Shown here piece by piece: positions 26,301 through 38,300 of a stretch of 64,000 nt of DNA. The number at the start of each line of letters is the position of its first letter. Positions within the stretch are counted from its first letter, which is position 1. A model generated the notes under the pieces. It saw nothing but the letters and a program-made list of their open reading frames with translations. It was not told the DNA's origin and made no database searches. Both the position numbers and the translations under genes were made by a program. Source of the DNA: Bolinopsis microptera (lineage: Eukaryota > Ctenophora > Tentaculata > Lobata > Bolinopsidae); NCBI RefSeq assembly GCF_026151205.1, contig NC_087079.1:5289230-5353229 (forward strand), read 5' to 3'.

Positions 26301-29300
26301 ATTACAAATATATTACATTTATTGAGGATGTAACAGGAGGTATATGTAGGGGGGGAGCCAAGTGGATATTTGTAGATATTTGGATAATGTCATCCACTTT
26401 TTTCGTGAATTATCCATTACAATAATCTACAAATATCTACATTTATCTACAAAAAATGTATATCTCAAATATGTGCCCAGAAATTGTACTGAATTTTTGG
26501 AGATAAATGTATAAATTTGTAGAATTTGTAGAATTTTCGTGAATTATCCATTGACAATAATCTACAAATATCTACATTTATCTACAAAAAATGTTATCTC
26601 AAATATGTGCCCAGAAATTCTACTGAATTTTTGGAGATAAATGTATAAATTTGTAGAATGTCATCCACTTTTTTCGTGGATTATCCATTCTACATTAATC
26701 TACAAATATCTACAAATATCCACTTGCCCCCCCCCCCCCCCCCCTATGTATAAAACAGTAATTTATTTTATTGAAACAATTATTTGATAAAACAATTTTT
26801 GTAATAAAGGGGTCATAATCCCCCTCCAGTTTCACTTTCTCGATATGGTTAGTTTTAATCGTTAAATTTCGTTACACCTCTCGGGTTTAGTGAACTGTTT
26901 AGTGTTTATCTCATCTAACTGCTGGTGGTTTGATTTGACCTCTCCGCAACATCTTACTATATATAAAGCGAGACGATATAATATGTTTATTTATATATCC
27001 GTACCATCAACCACGGCATCAACTTTAACGCGACTTTCCGCAAAAACGGTAAAAGATATACAACTTAAACTTTTTTGACTGGTTCAAATGCTTTAATGGC
27101 CATCAAATCAGCATGAATAAATAAAACATTGGCCATGGAATAAGAATTTTGGTGCCCACAATTTGGACACCCAAGTGGTGTCGAAAACGCGAATTAAATA
27201 TAAAATATGTAACAATTATTTTAGTCTCTTGAGTCTTGACACCACTTATGGGTCAGACGGGTTCCTGCTAGTGGTGGCAATGTGTTTACCGGTTGTAATT
27301 TTAACTACTGACTAATTAAAATCAGGTATCAGATAATTTAATGTAACGGTAGCTTTGAAAAAGCGCCAGAAAATAGCAATAGGTCTTATTGTGCTGTTAG
27401 AGATTTGAGAGATTTAAGATTATTACATTGACAAGTAACTTAGAAGGGAATACTTAGAACTTTTTAAAAATTCCCATAAAAATTTATATTTTGCTAAATG
27501 AAACAATGAGCTGTGGCGAGAGATTATAACCATTTCGAGATGAGAAACATTCAAACAATTTTTCAAATTATTGACAAATTTTGTAAAAAGGACTTTGAAT
27601 TTATTACTTAACAAATAAAAGTTAAAAGTTAACAAATACAATTTAAAATTAACACAACTAAATTTTCAGAAATACGATTCATGACAGACAAATAATTGTC
27701 AACCTTCTTTTTTCAGAATAGAAATAATTTCTGAGCTACAGTTCAATAATATCAAAAACTCAATCAATAGCATTGACCCATATTTTGGAATTTACTGCCG
27801 TAGTAACGTACGTAGTTAAAATATACGCGACGTACGCAGTTAAAATAGACGCAAAAATAACGTACGTAGTTAAAATATACGCAACTTAACTGCTCGAGGA
27901 AATTATCAGAGAAATTATAAACTATAGAGAAGCTACAAAGAAATTAACTACAGAAACCTACTTCATCATTTTATCTTTACAGAATAGGAAGTATCTCTCA
28001 AGTACAGAAAATGGGTTTAACAGAATCAAATGATCTTATTCACTCCTCAGTCTCATCACTGGGAATCAGTTCCTGTTCTTTTTGTTTCTTCAATGTTATA
28101 GTAGAGTGAAAATACCCATACCCAAAATACATCAAGACCCCAACAGCAAAGTAAGCAACAGTCATCAGATGTGCCATTACATTAAGGGAACTGAACAAAG
28201 CCAGATTGAGAAATATACCAATTGCTGGAATAAACGGTATTCCAGGACACACAAAACCAGGATTCTTCTGAGGCTGGATGTGGTAGGTCATCTTAATGTG
28301 GATCAGTATTAGAGTGTTTATCAACCCAAGTAATATCATTATTGGGAAACGAAATTTCCAGAAGGGCCATGAGCTTGGCCAGTAAATAAACGCGATGCAA
28401 ATTGTCGAACTAACTGTGAAAATACTCACCCAACTGATCACTTTCCACTCTTGATTTTCAATGTACCCAGAATCCTCACTGTCCTGCTGATCCCAAGATG
28501 TAAAAAGCTGATCTTCATTCATCATAACTTCGTTTTGAATAAGTCCCGAGGATTCATCAACAACTTCTTTTTGTTTAGAGTAAGAAATAATTATGAGAGT
28601 GAAGCAGACTGCTACAAAAGTAACCAATGCTCCTCCTGCGACCAGATGAATCAGAATCTCGTAGGAGAACACTATCGTAAAGAAAATTATCACAATTGTA
28701 GCGAAGACTGTTGCAATAATAGGTACTTTTGAGGACTCGGCCACCAAACCAATACAACTGAAAATCAATCCATCCTCAGATAGCACCATGAGCCCTCGAG
28801 CCAGTGTGGTAAGAGAGCACAAAGCTACACTTCCAGAAGCAAAAAGGATCGCTGCTGCGATAATGTACTTAGGGATTGTGAGCCCATGTGCCTGTAAGGA
28901 ACCAGGAATCCCCGTACTTTCGTTAAGGGTATACCAAGGTACCAGGTAGGAGATAGCAGCACTTACTAATAGATAAACTAGAACAGAAATTCCGAAGCTT
29001 AAACCTGTTGCAAGAGGGACGTCTCTTTTAGAATTCTTGGCTTCCGCTGAAAGGCTGACCACCGATTCGAAACCTGCGAAGGACATAATCACAACAGCCG
29101 CTCCAGTTACAACTCCTGAAAATCCATAAGGAAACACCCCTCCTCTTCCTGTTTCAGGGTCAGTGGAGTTGGTGAATGTCTTGCTACTGCCGTACATAAA
29201 TGAAATGATGCAGTACATGGCCAGAGAGATGAAACTAAATACCACTGTGAGGGTATTCACGATAGCGACCTGTTTGACTCCGATACAGTTGACGATACAA

Positions 29301-32300
29301 CAAAATAAGATTAAACCAATAGTCAACAAGTTGACATTTTCGGTTAAGTAATCCGGAAGAAAAGTACTAGCATACTCTACTTGAATTTTATGGGCGTTAC
29401 CCCCCAAGATAAACTTGTCGATATTCTGTCCAAATCCCACGGCCACCACGGCTACGGCCAATGCCATTTCTGTCATAATGAACGTTCCTACGAGTCCTGC
29501 AGCAAATTCTCCCAAAGCAGAGTACACGTACACATACGCGTTCCCAATACCTCTGTATCTAGCTCCCAAATCCATGTAAGCTAGAACAGTAAATATTAGA
29601 ACTGCTGCAGCTAAGAGATAAGAGACTACCAATCCTGGACCAGCAACCATCCTTATAACTCCTGGTGTCAAAATGAATATTCCTGCACCCACAATATGAG
29701 CCAATCCCTGCACTGTCAAATCGAAAATGTTCAGACATTTCTTTAAGTCCTGAGTTTGGAGTTCGGGGGAAGACTTCTGGACTAACCTCTCTAACAAAAA
29801 AGGAGGTTTACAATTGTAGTTTTCAACACAAGATTCCATGTAGTTTTCACAACAACAACCTGCCATAAAACTCCTGGGATATTTATTACTATATATCAGT
29901 TTCTGATAGTCATATTTCAGCTTAAATCAAAGTTAAGAGATTAAGCAGTGAACCTTCGGACGTAAACATAATAGAAAAAACAAATGTTCAATGTTCCTCT
30001 AATTACCTCGAAGAACAAACTTAATACATTCCAATGGTGGAATTTGAACAGTTTTCCTGGAAAATCTCTTACATGACAGACACGTTGATGATCAACACAC
30101 AAGGGTCTCGTACAAGGGTGCCGTACGCACAGATTAACAAGTACAATTATTATGTAAATTTATCAATTAAGCACATAAATTTAAATATGATAATTATTAA
30201 TTATGCGTCATATGAGGACTCATATATTTAGGTGTCTTGAGTCTGGCTACCATTATCTTGCTCTACACACTGCCCTACACCAAAGATAAAGATTAAAACC
30301 TCTTCATAGGGCTACCTTAACTCTACGCTAACTCGGGAACCAAAACATCTCACCAATTTAACAAAAATATGTCGCGTTACGCCGATCGATTACCACATTA
30401 TAGTAGTGTTTAGTAAAGTAATAAGTTTCAAGCCTTTGTTTATATATTAGATGCCTTGGACGTAAGGCTGAAAGAGGTGCAACGATGGTTCTAAAAAGAC
30501 TTAAGTGCGGTGGATGCAGAATCCTCTTTACTAATCGCAGCATTCATCGCTATCCGCACTTTCGGTTGTTTTACGAAATTTGCGAACCTTTTTATTCAAT
30601 TCTTCATAGCTTTGTCAATTCAAAAAGTTGGTACCAGGTTATTGCAGACTGCTGGGTTCAATGACATAATATTAACAGTCGATATGAATTATTATAGGTG
30701 ATCTTTAGTACAAAACAAGAGAGGGACTGATTTGCTGACCAGCCCTTTATCAACTCTCGACAATAATTTTCTTTCAAATATAACTACTTGACACCAAGAT
30801 TCTTGTTTTGTGCGTTTTCTTCCTTCGAATTGATCAAACATCGTTTAGTGTTTACTACTTTTTGTGAGGGTGACTGTAGTTTGTTCTGGCACTTCCTTTT
30901 TAATTTCAAGTAAGCGATTAAGGAAATTAATTAGCCTGATTGATTGTATCGCTGAGTGCTGACAAGTACCAAAACATTGTGCAACTTTCAAATCTGCTTA
31001 AGTAAACTTTGATCTCGTTTTCAGTAACCTTAAGTCACTCTGTGCCAGGCACTATATTTGCATACTAGCTGTATGAGGTTAGTCGTACGAGCCAGTGAGT
31101 TTTTACTTTGTATCATCATCCGAAGGCGTATTAATCAGCTGCTTAGTGATAATTGAATATTATAGTTATTTCAGGTATTATAGTTATAAATAAATGTATT
31201 ATTACGCAATAAACAACGTTCAAGGTCAATGTTTCGCACAGAGTTTCCCAAAAATGTATCACAGAATTTCTGCAGAAATTCTGTGATACATTTCCTTTAC
31301 CCTCATGAGCTTTTGTTCATATTGTGTTCGCGAAGGTATATTATAAAGTTATAATATAGATTAATTGTCTTAACAATTGGTCAATGTTCTCATTGTTCCA
31401 AATCACGTTAATAACAGATTAACTGATAACTAACCTTATGCATATCACATTTGACATCACATGTACATACGTATTATGTTATATCCTCATCTTTGCCTTT
31501 GTTCATAAGAGGGCCTCTGTGTATCGTCTTCTGACTGTTTGCAGTGTTCGGTTTTCCAGACATTGATTGGGGTGTCTAGTGGTTAACTTTATGTCTAGTG
31601 GTCTAAGTTTTTATATCTAAGTTTTAGGGAAGTTGGGAAGTTTTTGGCCGACAAAGTTACGTCAGCAGAGGAGTGGGTTAAGAAATGCTTGTGAAAGTGG
31701 ATTCCTGGAAACCAATTTTTCCACGGTTCATGCTACCCTGATCATTATGATCCTATTCCTAACCTTTTTTTTCGGTTTTCTGAAGTCTGTACCTAGTAGT
31801 ATAAGTACCTACCTCTCGATATACGATTCTTAAAGTTTTTTCCTGAAACTCCTTTTGTTCATGTTTCATGCTACTCAATCATGAGACTAATAAACAGCGA
31901 ACTATAACTCCATCATTTGATATGGTAACAAATGTTTCAATATCTAGTTTGATACAGTATCTTTTTTGTGTTTCAGTATCTTGTTTGTGTTCATTATATA
32001 GTTTCAATAAGCTTTCGAAAGAACCATATTTTATGTTAAGTGTGATATAGAATATAGATCTGAGATTAAATGTTTATAGATTAAATGGTTAACATAGTAA
32101 TTGACGGAAGTTTAATCTGGCGCTGTTTTGTTGCAATCCCCTCCTGATATACACAGACTGAAACAATAAGTACAACTATAATAGACGTATAATGCAGTAA
32201 TATGTGGTTGTACTTCATTAGAATCAAATTGAAAGGAGACTTCTACTTCGGGATTAGACAAGCTCAATTGCTAAATCAAAATAGCTTGACAATCAAAACT

Positions 32301-35300
32301 ATGTGTGCAGCGTTTTAACGTTATAATCGACATTTTTGTTTCGGCATTGTTTTGATATAGAGAGTCTCTATTAGCGACATTTACTGTACCGGAAGCGTTT
32401 CTCTACGTACCAAGATTCACATTCAACAATTTCAACAATTTCAACAATTTCAACAGTTTCAACAGTTTCAACAATAGATAAACGTTAACAACCGATATGT
32501 GGAATAGCAAATAGTTTACTAGGCATCACATCTATAAACACAATGGAAACAAAGAACACAAAAAACAAAGAAATGTGACTGAGCTCTCTATATTCGTTAA
32601 ATTGCGATAATATTGTGAACTGTCTGAATTATACAGTGTCTGATAGAACAAACAACGCTAAAACTTACATTAATACATTTGTTGAGGTAAAGTGAGGTTC
32701 AAGAGTTCTTCTATTTGAAATTGATAAACTTTTAAATTCCTATCAGTTTCATCTAAACATTTTATCTCTGGAGGGGGGTTCTTAAAACATATAAATGATA
32801 CGAAAAGTTGTGCTAAGATCTTATTTCTGGGTGTGGTTATTTGCACATGGTATTTCACTAGCATTTCCCAATTTTTGTCCTTTTTTGTCTTTTTTGTCCC
32901 GACACTACCCAGTTTTCTCAAACGGGAAACAACCCCCCCTCCCCCCCCCCCCCCCCCCCCCCGTGCACATGTAGTGTGTATTGTAACATGTGCCATCATA
33001 TGTCTACCCCCCCCCCCCCCCCCCGTGCACATGTAGTGTGTATTGTAACATGTGCCATCATATGTCTACCCCCCCCCCCCCCCCGTGCACATGTAGTGTG
33101 TATTGTAACATGTGCCATCATATGTCTACCCCCCCCCCCCCCCCCCCGTGCACATGTAGTGTGTATTGTAACATGTGCCAACATATGTCTACCTCTGTCG
33201 TATCCGAGAAAGTCTCCATCCTATTCTTATCCTATTGTTACTGAACCGGTCACTAATAATACTTTATACTTTGTACTTTATTTCCATGTTGTTAGTTGTT
33301 ACATGTTGATGTATTGATTTGATTCTTCTTTTATTTATAAAGCTTGTCCATGTGGTGATAGCCAATTCTATAAATAACGTGTCTGTTTTTATCTAACCCC
33401 ATTGTCTGTCTTAGCATATAATACATAGTACAGACAAATCTGCTTTTTTATGTCTTGCCTATCAAGCAACTTGCTATTTAACATCCTTTTTGAGGAAAAT
33501 GAGTTTGGAGAGGGGAGCACAAAAAGTTTAATTTTTTTGACAATTATAGAGTAAAGCAGGCTTTTTAAAACTTATAAATTCCCTCTTCTTCTTACTAGGG
33601 GGACCTTTCTTATCCTCTGTGGATGGATTTATTCTTGTGGACGTAAATAATAGGAAAAAAGAAGATTTTGTTAAGTGTAAAAAAGTGTAAAAAGGTGTAA
33701 AATATTGCAAAAAAGTTAAGTACACCACCCCCCCCCCCCCCCCCCTCCCCCCAGCTTTGTTCAAAATTTAACCAGCTTTGTTCAAATTGTAATTAGCTTT
33801 GTTCATGTCCCCTTAGTTTGGTTTGATCATTCGACATTCTGTGGACCGCTATTGTTTCTTTTTGCCCTTGTTAAATAATTGTTCTCCAGATTAGACTTGA
33901 CTACTTGAATTTAGGTACAGTAATGTTACACGGTCTTCTATATGGCTAGTGTATAAATGTGATTCCCCAGTGTCTGTTTTAGTGATAGTATAGTATAGTA
34001 CAGACAAATCCGATTAAAAATAGCTTTTCTATTTGTTGCCTTTCAAGCAGATTGAAATTACATCCTTTTTGAGAAAAAACAGTTTTTCCACGTGTCTCAA
34101 CTCTCAATCGATTTCAATCATTTTTGGCAGATTCAAATGTTGTTTTTTTTAATATTTATAATCAAATAAGGCAATTAATTTGAAAAATATTTTTTAAATG
34201 ATAGTAATAATCTCTCACTGCACTCCTAATAAAAATATTGATATGTCGTCTGACAAATTTTTGTGAAAACCGAACGTTTTGTGGGCTCCAATGGCCAGAT
34301 TATATTACTCAACATGGAAGAATGTCCTGTTTCTCTCATTAAATAACACAAAATTACTTCGTCGTGTATACTCAATCTATACAATATTGGTATGTAAAAT
34401 AGATACGTTCGAATAATCATTTTTCACTTTCTCTGCTAGCACTACGTGTTGGAAATATGACTACTGAAGCATTTATAGGAGTATAATGGCATCTTGCTTT
34501 GGCAACTACAACTGCAAGCCTCCTTCTTTCTTCGAGAGGCTATTCCAGAAATCTTCCCCCGAACTCCAAACTCAGGACTTAAAGAAATGTCTGAACATTT
34601 TCGATTTGACAGTGCAGGGATTGGCTCATATTGTGGGCGCGGGAATATTCATTTTGACACCAGGAGTTATAAGGATGGTTGCTGGTCCAGGATTGGTAGT
34701 CTCTTATCTCTTAGCTGCAGCAGTTCTAATATTTACTGTCCTAGCTTACATGGATTTGGGAGGTAGATACAGAGGTATTGGGAACGCGTATGTGTACGTA
34801 TACGCTGCTTTGGGAGAATTTGCTGCAGGACTTGTAGGAACGTTCATTATGACAGAAATGGCATTGGCCGTAGGCTTGGTGGCCGTGGGATTCGGGCAGA
34901 ATATGGACAAGTTTATCTGCGAGGGGAACGCTCATAAACTTCAAGTTGAGTATTCTAGCACTTTTCTTCCGGATTACTTAGCCGAAAATGTCAACTTGTT
35001 GGCTATTGCTTTGATGCTGTTTTGCTGTATCATAAACTGTATCGGAGTCAAACAGGTCGCTATCGTGAATACCCTCACAGTGGCATTTAGTTCCATCTCT
35101 CTGGCCATGTATTGCATCATTTCATGTATGTATGGCAGTAGCAAAACATTCGCCGACTCCACTGACCCTGAAACAGGAAGAGGAGGGGTGTTTCCTTATG
35201 GATTTTCAGGAGTTGTAACTGGAGCGGCTGTTGTGGTTGTTTCCTTTGCAGGTTTCGAATCGGTGGTCAGCCTTTCAGCGGAAGCCAAGAATTCTAAAAG

Positions 35301-38300
35301 AGACGTCCCTCTTGCAACAGGTTTAAGCTTCGGGATTTCTGTTCTAGTTTATCTATTAGTTAGTGCTGCTATCTCCTACCTGGTACCTTGGTATACCCTT
35401 AACGAAAGTACGGGGATTCCTGGCTCTTTGCAAGCGCACGGGCTCACAATCCCCAAGTTTATCATTGTAGCGGCGATCCTTTTTGCTTCTGGAAGTGTTG
35501 CTCTATGCTGCCTCACCACCCTAGCTCGAGGGCTCATGGTGCTCTCTGAGGATGGATTGATTTTCAGTTGCATTGGTTTGGTGGCCGAGTGCTCTAAGGT
35601 ACCTTTTATTGCAACAGTCTTCGCTACAGTTGTGATAATTTTCTTTACGATAGTGTTCTCCTACGAGATCCTAATTCATCTGTGTGCAGGAGGAGCATTG
35701 ATTACTTTTGTAGCAGTCTGCTTCACTCTCATAATTATTTCTTACTCTAAACAAAAGGAAGTTGTTGACGAATCCTCGGGACTTATTCAAAACGAAGTGA
35801 TGACTGAAGAACAGCCTTAACATCTTTGGATCAACAGGACAGTGAAATTCCCGGGGACATTGAAAATCAAGAGTGGAAAGTAATCAGTTGGATGACTATT
35901 TTCATATTTATTTCGACGATTTGCATCGCGTTTATTTACTGGCCAAGCTCATGGCCCTTCTGGAAAATTCGTCTCCCAATAATGATATTACTTGGGTTGA
36001 TAAACACTCTAATACTGATCCACATTAAGATGATCTACCACATCCAGCCTCAGAAGAATCCTGGTTTTGTGTGTCCTGGAATACCGTTTATTCCAGCAAT
36101 TGGTATATTTCTCAACCTGGCCTTGTTCAGTTCCCTTGATACAATGGCACATCTGATGACTGGTGCTTACTTTGCTGTTGGGGTCTTGATGTATTTTGGG
36201 TATGGGTATTTTCACTCTACTATAACATTGAAGAAACAAAAAGAACTAGAACTAATTTGGAGTGATGAGACTGAGGAAGATTTAAGCTAGTGATTAGATT
36301 CTGTTAAACTAATTTTCTGTACTTGAGAGATACTTCTTATTTTGTAAAGATAAAATGATGAAGTATGTTTCTGTAGTTAATTTCTCTGTAGCTTCTCTAT
36401 AGTTTATAATTTCTCTGGTATTTTCCTCGAGCAGTTAAGTTGCGTATATTTTAACTACGACAGTAAATTTCAAAATATGGGTCAATGCTATTGATTGAGT
36501 TTTTGATATTATTGAACAATAGCTTAGAAATTATTTCTCTTCTGTAAAATAAAGTTATTAACTATTTTTCTGAAAATTTTGTGTTCAAATTCACCGAAGT
36601 ACTAAATGTAAAGTCCTGTTTATAAAATGTATCAAAAAATTAAAAAAAGAAGATGTACTTCTCAATCTCGAAATCTCAGTAATGCAAGTCCCTTCAGTGA
36701 CCGGTGACCAACCATCAAAAACCCATTTTATCTGACTCGCAAAAAATCACATCAAAGCACTTAATCAATGAGGATTAAATGATGGTGTATTCAAAGAATT
36801 TCAATTGATTGATTTAGAAACTACTAGCAGGAACCCGTTTAAGACTAAAATAATTATTACCTATTTAATTCGCGTTTTTGACACCACTTGGGAGTCCAAA
36901 TTTTGGTCACTAAAATTCTTATTCCTTGGCCATTTTTTAATTTTTTATGCTGATTTGAAAAGCATAATTTGACCCATTCAAAAAAGTTTCAGTTGTATAT
37001 CTTTTACGGTTTTTGCGGTAAGTCGCATTAAAGTTGATGCCGTGGTGTCAGTAAAATGGCACGGATATATCCAATATCCATATATATAACAACGCTAAAA
37101 CTTACATTAACTAGCAGGAACCCGTCTAACCCTAAAGTGGTGTCAAGACTCAAGAGACTAAAATAATTATTACCTATTTAATTCGCGTTTTTGACACCAC
37201 TTGGGAGTCCAAATTTTGGTCACTAAAATTCTCATTCCTTGGCCATTTTTTAATTTTTCATGCTGATTTAAAAAGCATAAAAGCATTTGACCCATTCAAA
37301 AAAGTTTCAGTTGTATATCTTTTACGGTTTTTTCGGAAAGTCGCATTAAAGTTGATGCCGTGGTGTCAGTAAAATGGCACGGATATATCCATATATAAAC
37401 GGATTAAACGGATTAAACGTATTAAACGGATTAAACGTTAATTGGTCAAGAGAAGCCCTAACACTCCTGGCTTGACAATACAAGAATGAAATCATAACCT
37501 AGAAATCAGATACGAAAACCGTGAAAAAACAAATATCATAATTTAAGCTAAGTCTCTCGGGAAACGAAGTGAATCTATATTAACTAAGAATTTAGCAATC
37601 CCTTTTAAAAGCTTTGGTTGAGTGAATATGAGATCCATTCCCTCGAAGAGGTTGGTTTTAGCTTCAGGGCTAAGGCGGTCCCTGTTGTCTTGGTAGAGGG
37701 GGCAGGTTCTAAGCACATGAACCTCATCTTCAATTATGGGATCAAAGAAGGGTAACTCTGCCATGTAACAACGCTAAAACTTACATTAACTAGCAGGAAC
37801 CCGTCTAACTCTAAAGTGGTGTCAAGATTCAAGAGACTAAAATAATTATTACCTATTTAATTCGCGTTTTTGACACCACCTGGGGGTCCAAATGTTGGGC
37901 TCTTAAACTCCTATTTCTTGGCCAATTTTTTATTTTTTCATACTGATTTGAAGGCCATTAAAGCATTTGACCCAGTCAAAAAAGTTTCAGTTGTATATAT
38001 TTTACGGTTTTTGCGGAAAGTCGTGTTAAAGTTGATGCCGTGGTGTCAGTAAAATGGCACGGATAAATAAATATATATATATCGTCTCGCTTTATATATA
38101 GTAAGATACATTTGTTGAGGTAACGTGAGGAAGAGTTCTTCTATTTGAATTCCTATCAGTTTCATCTAAACATTTTATCTCTGGAGGGGGGTTCTTAAAA
38201 CATATAAATGATACGAAAAGTTGTGTTAATATCTTATTTCTGGGTGTGGTTATTTACAACTCCCTAGAGTACATGGTATTTCACTAGCATTTCCTAATTT

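Larger units (their letters stand above)
29867..32649. other. Spacer between divergent transporter copies A and B
   Basis: Contains a perfect 42-bp palindrome (31252-31293) and a 9-bp repeat (TTCAACAAT type, about 32422-32476). No exon or gene recognised. Confidence 0.5.
32650..36823. repeat. Segmental duplication, left copy (with transporter B)
   Basis: Matches 38107-41808 in order and orientation, covering 5' flank, transporter and 3' flank. The left copy has an extra segment of about 450 bp (about 32930-33385, including the poly-C array). The left copy also shows the empty site (TTAA^TACATTTG at 32673/32674) of the Helitron-like insertion found at 37790-38106. Confidence 0.9.

Noticed and set aside
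32670-33317. Pro- or Gly-rich open frames
   Set aside because: Translations of poly-C runs and their 60-bp repeat; no other coding sign.
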